From Eumeta japonica (lineage: Eukaryota; Arthropoda; Insecta; Lepidoptera; Psychidae), in assembly GCA_005406025.1 (NCBI GenBank), contig BGZK01001296.1, positions 110,337 to 174,336 on the forward strand: a stretch of DNA of 64,000 nucleotides. Reading direction: 5' to 3'. The notes below the pieces were generated by a model. It saw nothing but the letters and a program-made list of their open reading frames with translations. It did not search any database and was not told the DNA's origin. The position numbers and the translations under genes were made by a program. Shown here piece by piece: positions 43,906-55,680 of this stretch. The number at the start of each line of letters is the position of its first letter. The stretch's first letter is position 1.

Positions 43906-45520
43906 ATAATCACGAAACAATTATGTCGACTTCATTGTAACTGTAATTAAGGTAATAATTTTAGTCTATACCCTTATTCAAAGATTCGGTAATAAATCTA
44001 CAAATTAAAAATCACACAAATCATACGAAGAACGGTAACAATTTTAAGCGAAAGTGTTCACTTAGTTCGTCTTCCGTCAATAGGTGATATACTGTTTCTG
44101 GTTTTCACGTCATGTACGGTATATAGAATTCGCCTGTCTTATCATACACGTAAACTTGGTCTGCGGGGTATTTCCAGAAGGAAGCCCGTGTGTTTGCAGT
44201 GCGCACTTCCGGCAGATTTCTCTCAGACCAGAAATCTACGAGAATTTCGGCTGGACGGTTTTGTTCAATATTCTTTCCGCTGCCCGTTTCTCCTCGAAGC
44301 ATCCAATAATTGTACTACTCACTTTTCAACTCTAGAGTAAAATCAACAAGAAAGTTTTTTTTTTTGTTGTAAGCAAAGGTTTTCCACATTTACAAATAGC
44401 ATTGCACACGTAACAGGTGTAAGTGGGTGTTCGCTTATTCCAAATGTTGATTTTCTCTACAATGTTTTTCTTTAGCGTTAACTTCTCATATTGTCGAATA
44501 ATTTTATGTAAATAGGTTTAGAAAAACTGATTGTTATATGCTCGGGATCGAATCCAATCTTCAAAATGGACATCCAATGACGTTCATGACATGACAAATT
44601 ATTTGCATATACTATTGTATGCAAACATGCGGTTCCTGTACATTACATTGCCTTCCAACCCGAATTGACATTCCGGGAAGCGGGACATATCAATTATTGT
44701 ATATGTAATATTTGTACGGCTAAAGCAAATACATCGCGCACGAAATGAGCTTGAACCAATAGATGTCGTGACCGATTAATATAATACTACGTAAAGCGAT
44801 CGCTCCAAGCGAGCACAACGGGCGAAAGAGTCGGCAATAGCGCGGGACGTCACCGAGACGGCGCCCCAACTCCCAAGATTGATGACAGTCCGCCTCCCGA
44901 ACCGCCATTCATGTTTTAAAGCTCCGAGGGTACAAAAACTCCAGTTTTCGACGCCTACAGGAAATATCACCTATTGAATTTATACTTTCGGCTCTAATAA
45001 TGCTTCGCGCGATATCGTCTGTATAAACGTCTTATTACAGTTAAAAGTGACACAAAATGTGGCAATGGGTATGCTTTTAAACAGTATTTGATGCGAAGGA
45101 AAGATATTATTTGTTCATGTCTCTCGATTTGCTAACTCTTGGTTGGTTGGCAAAATATTTTTTTCAACCAGTTAATTTGTATTACGAGCGTTTCTTCCCA
45201 AATGTATTTTATTTTTTATAAATGTTATCGCGTATTTTAGATTATTGGGAAATTTTGTCGAACGTTTATCGAATGATTTCGTAGATAATAGGTATACTCT
45301 GTGCGGTAAAGTAAAATATACCGAAATAACACAAGTTAAACGCTCGGTAGAAAAATTTTCATAAAAAAATTAAGTTACGTAGTACGATAACCAGCAATCT
45401 GAACATTTCATAAATTCGTAAAATTACCGAGTAATTCGTATATTCTTTCCAAAAATTTATGAACCTACTTATATCTATAATAAAATTTGATATTTGGAAG
45501 TGCGTTAATAATAAAATTTC
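43905..45520. other. Mostly unassigned; two compositionally distinct blocks
   Basis: A minus-strand frame at 44105-44302 is listed separately. A GC-rich block at 44780-44960 is unique in the window and is a candidate conserved non-coding element. The rest is AT-rich. Confidence 0.35.
44105..44302 (-). CDS. Unrecognised open frame with coding-like composition
   Basis: There are 65 codons on the minus strand from an ATG to a stop. The peptide (GETGSGKNIEQNRPAEILVD, then FWSERNLPEVRTANTRASFW, then KYPADQVYVYDKTGEFYIPY) has balanced, globular-looking composition unlike the Phe/Ile/Lys-rich chance frames around it. I recognise no domain. It could be an exon, a remnant of a mobile-element gene, or a GC-rich conserved block that happens to be open. 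The opposite strand is also open here (44084-44335), which weakens the case. Confidence 0.2.
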   Translation of the reverse strand: MLRGETGSGKNIEQNRPAEILVDFWSERNLPEVRTANTRASFWKYPADQVYVYDKTGEFYIPYMT

Positions 45521-45534
45521 GACGTGAAGTCTAG

Positions 45535-45740
45535 ATTCATTCCATATATACTCATCTCTCCAATACCACACTCCTTCCTTCATCACCCCACTCCTTTCTC
45601 CACCCATTTTCCCTTTCATGAGATATTCTATTTCCACCCGAGAGGCGGCCAACGCGTTATTGACTCCTCTGGAATTGCTATGAGCAGTGGTAACCATCCG
45701 CTCTCCGATGACTGGTGTGCTCTTTTGCCCTTAAAAAATG
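45535..45740 (+). repeat. Dispersed repeat copy, paired with 14155-14350
   Basis: It has 'cacccgagaggcggccaacg' then 'cgttattgactcctctggaa', 'ttgctatgagcagtggtaac' and 'catccgctctccgatgactg'. The order matches the copy at 14155-14350, and the right half is better preserved here. It resembles a lepidopteran repeat 3' end. Confidence 0.6.
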
Positions 45741-45884
45741 ATTTAAAATATAGAAACAAAATTTTTGGCTCACAATCGAAAAATAGTTTTTAAATAATAT
45801 TATTGAATTATTGAAGTATTTTTTCGAAACAATAAATCTTATAAAATTTTACAAAAATATTTTTTTAGATATAGACTTATATTA

Positions 45885-46085
45885 AATAAATAAATATTGT
45901 TGACTGTAACCCGTAAGGGGAAACTCAAGATAAGTACAGGATATCCGGGGTTTGAATTAAGAACGAGAACGGGATCTCCATTGGGATTGCCGGCGAGATC
46001 GAAAGGCAAATAGGATCGCGACATAAAAAAATGAAATTTATTCTGTTTCCACGCGGGCGGGCGAAACCGTGGTAAACTCTAGTCA
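45885..46085 (-). repeat. Family F repeat copy
   Basis: The reverse complement begins 'actagagtttaccacggttt' then 'cgcccgcccgcgtggaaaca', and continues with 'tcccaatggagatcccgttc', 'tcgttcttaattcaaacccc'. This matches the start and the pyrimidine-rich body of the family F copies at 35398 and 52010. Confidence 0.5.
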
Positions 46086-46089
46086 CCAA

Positions 46090-48505
46090 TAAAGCAGACG
46101 CTAACTAATGATACAAAATAACTTACTGACTTTGTGTTCGACTTTGACTTTGTCCTTAACGAATCAATGAATAAAGTTTTTAATCAGAATAATCTATGAA
46201 AGCTAACGATGTATTTCGCGACTTATTTACATAAATAAAATGAACTCATTTTCGCTTTAGTCGGACCCATGTCAGCACGAGCAGATGACGGTTATACGGA
46301 AAACCGACTTTTTTTAAATCACGTCATCCTTATCAATCGAATTTCCAATCACTAATCCCCTGAAAACAAAACGGATGTGTTTTCATAAAACACAGAATGA
46401 GGCTTAATTCAAGATTCATTCGCCATTGCTCGGAAAATCTTCCCATTGTGCCTTTAACAAATGGCAGTGTATCTGGAATCGGCAAGTTCCAACAATGAAA
46501 ACGAAATGGTTGCAGCGAAGGCTAAATGATAATCAAAGTTTCATAACTTGCGGCTAACTCGATTCGGAGAGTTCTCCGCGCGAGTATTAACTGCGGCTTT
46601 TGTGTGGAAATATTGAATAACTCGATTTAAATATACACAAGTGATAATCCCTTTCGGAGATCTTAAGCTTTTTCCTGAAAGGATTTCGTTTCATATTTTA
46701 AATAAACAATATGCGCTCTCAAAGCAATTTAATAAGAAATTCTATTGTTGTATAATGTTAATTGATGAACTATTTTCATATGCATCTTTCAGTGTTTTGT
46801 AGAAAATTTACAATCACGAAATCTCTACGTAATCCGTCTGTATGTAACATTTTAGAAAAACCATTCTTGGGATACCCTATTGCCTATCAACTATGAAAAA
46901 AAACAGAGGTCAAGGAGGATTATCCTTGTGTCAGTCTTTTTGTTTGTCCGTCTGTTACAGCCTATTTTATTCGAACCTACTGGTCAAATATAGTTGCGGT
47001 TTAATACATATACAGAATTTATTGACTCAGTCGTGATCATATAGGTAGCGTAAATAAACGGATTTCAATTTTGAAAGTCAATTGTGGAAAGCCAATTAGA
47101 AATAAGTTATAGAAAAAACTTCTCTTTTATGTCTGATGAGACATATCACATGAATGTGTTTGTTTTGTGAAATACAGTATATATATATATATACATACAC
47201 GTAAAGTCAATAGGGCGTCACTTATAGTTTATAAGAGAATCTAAATGAATATCGTTCCAACTTCCACGGAAAACAGGCAAATTAAACGTGAAGACATCTC
47301 CACTCCGCACTAGTACACCTGGCGGACTAGTCGGACTTTTCTTGCAGATGTTATTGGCTTGAAAACTGTATGTCCTCACTAAAATGTCAATATGAAAAGA
47401 ATATGTCTACAAAATTTATTATTCAACCTTTCAATTGCACTTTCAACAGCGTGAACGTAAAAGGTCTAATACAAAATACCAAAAAGAACGAAAGTCGAAA
47501 TATATGGTTTTAGAGTGTTGTTGCCGTTTGATTAATAAATAAAAATTTATTAAACTGTATCATTATACATTACCGTGTAACATTAAAAAAGGTATTTGTT
47601 CTATAAAATTACTGTAAGAAGGTTCTTTCACTATATTTCAATTAACCATGTGTTCACTTGAAATTAAATTTAGAAATCATCTGTTTTTATGTGACTAAAG
47701 ATTTGATTTTAAACAATAATTTTAAGACTTATAATATTTCTTAACTGAAGGAGTATATTTTTAGTTCGAGATAAATGACTATTCAACCGTCTTGTGGTGT
47801 ACAATGTAATTAAAATATGACCCGCTCGTCGAATATCTGACATAAACTATGTTTATAACCCCATACTGAACAGTATTTTAAGTCGTTCACATCCAATGAA
47901 ACACTTGTATTCAAGATATTACATTACACATGTATATGCAAATAATAAATATTTATGTGTATTACAAATTCCTTCCCACCGAGGAACATTTTTCATTAGA
48001 TACGGCGTGTCAAGGCGGGCGGCGGGCGGCGGGGGGCTGGGCAGGCGTAATTTTATTTTGAATCGATTTATTTTACCCGGATTTGCTGGTATTAAAGGAT
48101 ACAAATGCATAGCAATTAGACTTACGTTAATTGTAAATCGACTTTAATTTGGCTGCGTCGTTTGGAGATTATTGTAGAAACAAGTAACGCTGAATTTTTT
48201 GTAGAACTATAGTATAATTTTGTATATTTCGTTGTTGAGTAAAAGTAATTGATTTGATAATAGTATTATTCGGTACATGGTAAATTATTTGAATTGGGAA
48301 TCGGGAACGAAATTAGGATCAATAGGAATGTCAATTAAATACATAGAACATCTGCATAAATAACAATATACCTAAAATAATATAAATATTTTATTTATGT
48401 ACTTAGAAATATAAAGTGTTTGTAATGTGTAAGTGTTTAAACACAAACAACAAAGACAATTATAAAGATGCTGAACGCGTACGAATTTATCTAGCTCTAT
48501 CTACA
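46090..48505. other. Unassigned stretch with two GC-richer blocks
   Basis: 46250-46650 is a GC-richer unique block without repeat identity. 47980-48060 contains a G-rich run (gggcggcgggcggcgggggg) that could form a G-quadruplex. A (TA)n run lies at about 47180. No exon recognised. Confidence 0.35.
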
Positions 48506-49541
48506 CTCTATCTCCATAACGTATGCACCTGGGATCTGAGACTAGTATGCATCAACACTTCCCAATTAAACTCTCTCAATGTTTGCTGAGTTGCAAAAAG
48601 TGTTTGTGGTCTGACTTTATTATGGTGAAAAACCACACCCTTTCTGTTGATCAATTCCGGCCGTTTTTTCTCTACTTCTTGCTTGAGTCTCATCTGCTGT
48701 TGGCAGTAGAGATCCCAATTAATGCTTTTTCCCGACGGTAAAAGCTCATAAAGAATATTGCCCTTCCAATTCCACAGTGCGCATAGTATTAACTTATTGC
48801 AAGTTAATTCGGGTTTCGATATGGTCTGTGGAGCTTGTTTACCTTTTAACCATATTCTTTTTCGCACGTTATTGTCTTAGGCAATCCATTTTTCATCACC
48901 AGTGATCCTCTTTTCAAAAAAGGTTTGGTTTCGTTACGTTTCAATATAGAATCGCAAATAAATACACGATTGATTAGATTTCTTTGAGTGAGCTCGTGTG
49001 GGACCCAAATAACGAGCTTTCTTGTACATTCAGCTTTATCCAAGTGGATTATAATTGCTATGTGGTCAATCTCTAGCTCTTCAGCTATGTTGAAAGAACT
49101 AATATGCCGATCTTGCTCTATTTTTCAGATAAAGTCGATGCCAGTTTTGGTATCGACTTTATCCGTAACGAGTCGACCAGAGCAAGGTTCATCTTTGACA
49201 TCAAAATTACCGGACTGAAAACGTTTAAACCAGTTTTGTGCTTCTCTTACCGACAACGTATTGAGTCTATAAACGTCACCAATTTTTTCGCGGCTTTTGT
49301 AACATTTTTCCCTTTTTTGTAAAAGAACTTAAAAATGTATAGAATTTCTACATTAGATTCACTCATTTTGGTAGACAGAAAAACATTTAAAAAATGACGG
49401 TACACCATTTTTCCTTTTTATTTTTTTTTAATGTCATCTGTTTAGTGGTAACAAAACTATCCAGATACAAACAGCACAATCAAAAAGATTTTACTTCTAC
49501 GTTTTACTTATAAAACACAAGAAAAAAATTTTCCCAACTAT
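48505..49541 (-). mobile_element. Mariner copy 2, 3'-truncated, 117 bp before the LDLa exon
   Basis: It is the same lineage as copy 1. The element's left terminal repeat lies at about 49541 (reverse complement: agttgggaaaattttttttc-like), followed inward by 'gattgtgctgtttgtatctg', identical in kind to copy 1 at 12325-12345. Minus-strand peptides: RKLVIWVPHELTQRNLINRV then FICDSILKRNETKPFLKRGS, WNWKGNILYELLPSGKSINW then DLYCQQQMRLKQEVEKKRPE and LINRKGVVFHHNKVRPQTLF. The catalytic Asp after HH is Asn. The copy stops at about 48505 near the VLMH region, so the third catalytic region and the far terminal repeat are absent. Confidence 0.85.
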
Positions 49542-49657
49542 ACATTACTTTTCCGAATATCGTACTGGATGCCATGAATATTGGTAAATTGCCTTTTACG
49601 TAGATGAAAACTGACATGGTTTATGGCGAACTGACTTCCTATCTTTTTTTTTGACAG

Positions 49658-49960
49658 GTGCCAGCCACGCGGCCGCATCCATCATTCTGTTGGCCGTCGC
49701 GCTGGCGTTGGCGGACGGCGACGTGGCCTATCCGCCGACGAACGCGACCCAGGCCGCGCCGGCCGGCAGGAAGGACGGCGGCGCGTACGTCGCGAACGAA
49801 ATACCCGAGCCGCAGACGCTGCCGGTGCTGCACATCAACGGCACCAAGTGCCGGATATCGGAGTACCAGTGCACGAACAAGAGATGCGTGCCGATAAACA
49901 GATACTGCGACGGCGGAAACGATTGCGGGGATTCGTCGGACGAGCCGAGGCACTGCACCC
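49658..49960 (+). CDS. Internal exon: signal-peptide-like segment plus LDL-receptor class A domain
   Basis: The acceptor is a polypyrimidine tract ending ttttttttttgacag (AG at 49656-49657); the donor is gtgagt at 49961. The exon is 303 bp, phase 1 at both ends, and reads ASHAAASIILLAVALALADG (hydrophobic, signal-peptide-like) followed by a short Pro/Ala/Thr linker. Next is an LDLa domain with all six cysteines: CRISEYQC, CVPINRYC, DGGNDCGDSSDE (calcium-binding acidic cluster) and RHC. LDLa domains bind ligands or calcium in secreted or membrane receptors. An in-frame stop at 49612 with no ATG before the exon means the initiator Met lies in an upstream exon. The domain order is compatible with a CUB/LDLa-type protein, but that is a guess. 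No other exon of this gene was found in the window. Confidence 0.85.
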
Positions 49961-52010
49961 GTGAGTACAGTTACGATCCGTTTGATGGTGATCATGAAAC
50001 AGTTTCCTGCCTTTCGTTTACCCAAAGCAATAATAATAATTTTTTATTGCTTACCGATATGAGTTGAGAAAATATTTTCCGATGTTAGAGCCTTGCTACG
50101 TTCCGATTTTTCTCAGCCATGGCAAGTGTGTCCGGTGAAGATTCTTCTTATAACGAATAAAAGTGGAGAAAAACAATAATTATATTAATTCTTATTTTAT
50201 TTTTGAACTACTTATTGCTTCATTTGTGTTACGTATACAGCCACAATTCTGGCAAGTATATATAGATTTCAATATCCCTATATTTCTTTAAAGTCAACTA
50301 ATGTAATTACGTGATTTGCAAATATATCACAGAGTTTCTCGTCGACAAGTAGCTCATTGTTATCAAACTACCCTACATGTCAAAGCAAGTACATATCGAG
50401 TAATAAGATACTCAGTGCGTGGGCGTCGTTGTACTCCGGTATTCATACGCCCTACTTATGTGCGGAACACGAGATAGTTTTCGAACGATTATAACGCGAA
50501 TCGTCTTATTAAACCGTACTACCCTCACCGCTCACGTAAGCCACACCAAACGGCGCCTTCGTCTGTATGTACAGAGTTGGTGGGGCCTCTCGTGAATTGC
50601 TCTCGATTCCGTACATGTGTATTTTGCCTGTAAACGATTCCGTAGCGTTATTGTGTAAAAGTAGAAATCGATTTTGAATCACGATTGAGTTGCTAATTGA
50701 ATTCGCTGAATATGAAAGTTCCATATTAGCAAAGCTGATTGCGACCGATTGTATAGAAATTTTATCGATATTTCTATCACGCCTAGATAGATGGTAGAGC
50801 TACTACAAGTCGACGGCTAATTTTCTAAATTTTTATGTAGGCACGTTGCAGGCCTTCGACCGTTTGTGGAGCTTTTAACGATCTTGATTGTTGTGTTCAA
50901 GTTTTTGTTTTGAATTATTTAACACTCGTTCTTTTTTGATTTTAGATTTTTAAATATGTCATTTTGTAACATACGACGATGGAAAATTTGGAAGTTTATA
51001 CTTGTACGTGCCGTATTTATTTTAAACTGGTAGATGTCCGTGAGGCAAGAGAGATATGCAAAGATCGTACCATGTGGAAATTTATAGTCTCTGCCTGCTC
51101 TTCTGGGAAATTGGCGTGATTTTATATTATTATTATTTTATACGGTAAATTTATACATGAAATACCACTCCATTCTAGTTTTATACAAAAAATCTATAAA
51201 ACAATTGACCCTGCAGGCCATCTTATAACCTTGAGAGAGAGAGATTAATCATCGATTAGTTAGTTATAGTTAGATTAGAAAGTCGCAAGGAGGGAATGTA
51301 ACGTCTTTCGTTACTCGATTTCTACCCGTCAACTTTTATCGCAAGCTGCTTTAAGGAACACCGTTTCAATGTTTAAAGCGAAATCGATTATAATTTCCCC
51401 AAGAATCACTATACACCAGTTTGCGTTCTTAGAATTTAATTTTAAAATAACCACGAAATCGATTCCTTACGTAATACGTAAATGTGTTAAATTCGCATTT
51501 ACAATGAAAGCTTAATAGCAATCTATGAGTGTTTTCGTTTATCGATTCCACGCCCTCAACAGAGAGAGGCCGTACACTCAACGGCGAACCAATTTACGTT
51601 GCGCAATATAAAATGGAGTTTGGCAGAAATTATTGCAAAATGATTGTCAATTAATCATCGATTTGTTTTAAATAATAAAGTTGTCGAAGAGAAAGGGAGA
51701 CTGAGAATGAGCCTCGATTCTAAATTGAACGAGTCTCATTGTTAATCGCAATTTAGCAATAAAACTGCCTAATCAAGTGTTTTTTAATCCACTCAGCAAA
51801 AGAACAACGCACCTTGTGGTTTTTTTGCAGTCAGTCAGATCTTTATAAACAAATATATAAAGTATAAAAAACTAGTATCAATCACCTCTTTAAGTTGTGT
51901 GATGGGTGTTCTAAAGTAATTCAGTGTCACTTATACCGCATTGTATACACTAATTAGCCGGCCCGGCAGACATTCTGCACTTAATTGTGGATGACATGCC
52001 CGTATAGTTA
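49961..52010. other. Downstream intron or flank of the LDLa exon, mostly unassigned
   Basis: It begins with the splice donor of the LDLa exon. No further exon is visible. A LINE 3' tail lies at 51027-51135 (listed separately). 50490-50680 is GC-richer and unique. Confidence 0.4.
51027..51135 (+). mobile_element. 3' tail of a LINE, copy 2 (solo)
   Basis: It translates to LVDVREAREICKDRTMWKFI then VSACSSGKLA followed by a stop and an ATT-rich tail ('tatattattattatttt'). It is the same terminus as the 19300-19470 copy, here only about 110 bp long. Confidence 0.75.
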
Positions 52011-53285
52011 ATGCCCGCAGCTGTGTTGTTAGCATCGATCGATGTCAATTTAAATCGTGGACTCGTCTTAGATTCCAATCCTAGTCACAGTTTTGGTTCT
52101 GATCCCGTCCCGTCTTGTTTTCGACCCAAGTCCCATTCTCAATTTCGGTCTCGGTCCTGCTTTCGATTATGATTCTGGTCCCATTTTCGATTGTGATGTC
52201 TATTCCGCTTTTACTTCCGATTCCGCTAACAATCACAGTTCCGATTTGAACAAAGCTGGAGCTTAGCATCAAAATAAAATATAAGCAATATTAATTGAGG
52301 ATAGTGTAGCTTCCTATGAGTAAATAAATTTTTAGAATCGGTGTAGTAATTCCGTTCAATAATACAAATACATGGTTGAAATCGACGAGAAACTTTAATA
52401 CCTACGTATAATAAACGAAACATGAAACATCCCGGTCACACTTTAAATTTTGCCCCAATCTTTACATTTATTTTCAACCCCAGTCCCATTCTCAATTACG
52501 GTCTCGGTCCCGCTTTTAATTCTGGTTCTGGCCCTTTTCTCGATTTTGCTCCCTGTCCAGCTTTTAATTGCAATTCCGCTGTCAGTCACTGTTCTGATTC
52601 GGACGAAGCCAGGGGGTGAATACTAATATCAAAATAAAATATAAACTATATTACTCGGGGATAGAGTAGCTTTCTAGGTGTTAAAAAAATATTAAAATCC
52701 TTGCACATCTTTTGTATTGACTGATGACCTTTATCTATATATCCTTCATAATTCAGATCCCGCTCCTCGTCCTTTATTTCCTCTCGATCTAACCCCGATT
52801 CCGGTTTTGCTTCCGATTTCTATTCCGATTCCGTTTTTAATTAAATTCGTATAAATCATACCATTTTTAAAGACTTTTTCATCGCAGGAATGCAAAAAAA
52901 TATGGCGATAAAAAGTACCCCAAATGGAGCCCAGTAAGCTCTTCTACCTCGCCTTTTCCCATCGTGATCTGTTTGACCATTCCGACGGTACCTCGGGCAA
53001 ACCGACAGACTGATAGATACAAAGGGTCCTCTCAATTCAATCTCGATTTCGGTTTTGCTCTCGATCTCGATTCCTGTTTCACTTTTGATTCAATTCCAAA
53101 AATATCCCGTTTTTAGGAGTTTTATTTTTCACACCCTAAAAATAAACCTGTTCAAAATACCCTAAATGTAGTCCAGCAAGTTTCTCTAACTTCCAGTGAA
53201 AATCTCATTATGAGCTGTTCAGCCGTTTCCAAGATACCTCGGAAAAACAGACAGACCGAAGGCTATGAAGAGTTATTCTTTTTTT
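52010..53285 (+). repeat. Cluster of four degenerate family F units
   Basis: Units 1 (52010-52400) and 2 (52430-52720) share 'tcccattctcaatt(t/a)cgg' then 'tctcggtcc(t/c)gctt' at offset 353 bp, and 'atcaaaataaaatataa' at offset 361 bp. Units 3 (52750-53020) and 4 (53030-53285) share a Ser/Phe-rich pyrimidine block, then '(g)tacctcgg..aaac.gacagac' at offset about 246 bp. The blocks are rich in ttccgatt-type hexamers, so their open frames in both directions are artefacts of repeat composition. These are probably several insertions or a tandem duplication of one short element. Confidence 0.6.
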
Positions 53286-53680
53286 TTATACAAACCTTGT
53301 CCTGATAATAACGAACAAAACAAAAAAAGAATTATCCAATTCGGTGTAGTCGTTCGGAAGTGATGCGCGGACATACATTTTGGCAATATATTTTTATTTA
53401 TATACATAATATGATATTACTGAGGTGTCAGTCTACGTTTTAATTTGTTTTTAATTTTTGAAATAAAACTTCTTTAGGCTCGGCTCGAAAGTAACCGAAA
53501 TCTTTCTTTGGATGGAATTAACATTTAAAATCTATAGTCAAGGTCCTTATGCAAAACGTTTTACGTAATACATGGACATAGTATTGATTTTTGTGATCAA
53601 CGACGAATATTTGCATTAAAAAATCGAAATATCCTGAGAATTTGTTGTCGTTCTTCTAATTTGTTCTATAAACGAAAGTG
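53285..53680. other. Unassigned stretch
   Basis: AT-rich. No gene recognised. Confidence 0.4.
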
Positions 53681-53684
53681 TGAC

Positions 53685-53840
53685 TCAGGTCGAGGAAAAA
53701 GCTTTTTCGTAATTTAAAAGTAAAAAACTTGTTGTAAAATCTATTTGGTTGTGCTGTTTGTATCTGGCTAGGTTTAATACCATAAAATAGATGACATTTT
53801 AAAATGAGAAAAATAAAAAGTGAAAACGGTGTTCGGCCAT
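53685..53840 (+). mobile_element. Mariner stub (5' end only), copy 4
   Basis: 'aggtcgaggaaaaagctttt' is the same terminal repeat as copy 1. It is followed by 'ggttgtgctgtttgtatctg' and 'aaaatgagaaaaataaaaag', both in copy 1 order. It ends abruptly at about 53840, exactly where family E copy 2 begins ('ttataaggtacgg'). Confidence 0.8.
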
Positions 53841-54548
53841 TTATAAGGTACGGAGGCAAAATGGAAAAAATGGACCCTTCTAATTTCGTCACGTCTGTCC
53901 GTCCGTATGTCACGGGAATTTTATTAAAAAACTACAAGATTTATTGATGAAATTCATAGTGTAGATGTCTTGTGCAAGCGGCTAGTTAGTTTGGTAGTAA
54001 AAGAAGCTGAAATTTTTTTTTCAGAAAATATCAACAAGTGACACCTATTTCCACAGTTCTTTTAAAACACCTCAAGGGTGCTAAGCAATTTTTCTGATTA
54101 CGTAAACAATTTCGGAAATAATCGCTCCGAAATTAGAAGAAATTGTGTCCCCTTACCCTTTATTTTCTAAATCGTATGTACGAAATATATGAAAAAAATA
54201 ATGAAGGTAATGCTTAATAAATACTTTCAATGAAAATTATTTTGAATATGACCGGATATACTGTTTTTGAGTTTTTGACGAAAAATTGTGCTTCTTAACA
54301 AAATAATATAAGTGCTATGAATATACGCTCTTTTGCTGGTACACGTTAGTTCATACTAGTTTAAGGGTAAAAGTTGACATACCTAATTGTTTCTCTAGTC
54401 ATAGGCGACTAAACTGCTTATATCTTCAGTAAACATGGAAGAAAACATAACAACATGGTTTTTTTTTTATTTGTAGTGCTCTTCGTTGTAGTAATGGCTC
54501 CGGAACCCTACAGTGAACATGGTCCGATATGCTCTTGGCCGATTTTTA
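53841..54548 (+). mobile_element. Family E repeat copy 2 (uninterrupted)
   Basis: It runs from 'ttataaggtacggaggcaaa' to 'gctcttggccgatttttatt'. It is homologous end to end to 17532-18740 on the opposite strand, about 36 kb away, without the nested insertion. It contains 'cgtccgtccgtatgtcacgg', 'tcggaaataatcgctccgaa' and 'accggatatactgttttt'. It has no open frame. Confidence 0.75.
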
Positions 54549-54549
54549 T

Positions 54550-55680
54550 TATTAAATTGATTGTTTTTATTCACGCTCACTTTCCACATTAAAGGCTTTT
54601 TTCATATAAGAACGGTTACGTTTCTCGTGTGACTACTGTGTTACATCACGACAGTGACACGAGCAACCTAACACACACCCAGTTCGTGTTTCAACAAAGA
54701 CGGTGATAAATCGAAGAAAAAAAAAGTATAGTAAAAGGAAATCACCACCGTTTCTTCGGGAGGAACCGAAAAAGCATTTCCATCGAACGCGGGTGCGGCG
54801 CGGCGCGCGCGCCGCCCGCGGCCGGAAATTCAACAGCGTATGACGTTTGTGACGACGATCGTTTGTTGACTCTTCCCATGTTTCCGCTGCGTAACCCCCG
54901 AATAACTGACATAGATTGTTGGCTCTCTATTGAATCGCACGGGCTCCTATGATGGGCTTTTGATGCAATACTTGCAAAGAAGAAATTATTGTGAAGGCCG
55001 TTTCTTAAAATTTCTTCGTCGCTTTTACTTCATGGTATAAAATTAATAAATGTAATTATTTTATATGCATAAGTGACTCTATTATACTGATGCCGCTATC
55101 TTATTTTTTTTTATGCATATCTGTATTGTATATTTATATAACATTAGAACGATACTTCTTAGAGTTAAGCATAACGTTAACAAAACTTGTTAACATACGT
55201 TTTAAGAAAGTGAATTGAGGCGATCCTGCTTCATTCTAAGATATCTTTTGAAAATTAATCCATATAGATCCGTACTCCATTTTGCAATAATTGTTTACTT
55301 GAAAACGTATATATCTACAAAATATTATGGAGGGGGGGGAGCTAGTACACACAGTATGAGCAGGCTTCGCTGGCATATTCATTTACCCGTTCTTTTAAAT
55401 ATTAGCATATTAGCAATTAAAAAAAATCAAATCAACATTGTGAAGCCAAAAAATTCGAAAGCGAATAAGCTGGAAAAACATGTCCCTTGCAATATCTTAA
55501 AAAACGTATCTTAGAACCCAGATCCCAATCACAAATGTACTATAGAACTTACAAACAACGCAAGCGAAGTCAAAGAAGACAAGCGAAGTAAATGCTAGTA
55601 CGAAGGTATAAATACTAAATCCTTGGTCAATCCATCTGAATACGTCACTTAAATTCACTCATTGCCTAGATTAGCGTGTA
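54550..55680. other. Unassigned stretch with a CpG-dense island
   Basis: 54640-54930 is GC-rich and contains a perfect 16-bp palindrome, gcggcgcgcgcgccgc (54800-54815). A minus-strand frame (54633-54833) is composition-driven. The rest is AT-rich. Confidence 0.4.

Noticed and set aside
49639..50025. Minus-strand open frames opposite the LDLa exon
   Set aside because: They are shadows of the GC-rich exon; the plus strand has splice sites and a complete LDLa domain.
50509..50724. 71-codon minus-strand frame downstream of the LDLa exon as another exon
   Set aside because: No flanking splice signals that I could support, and no domain.
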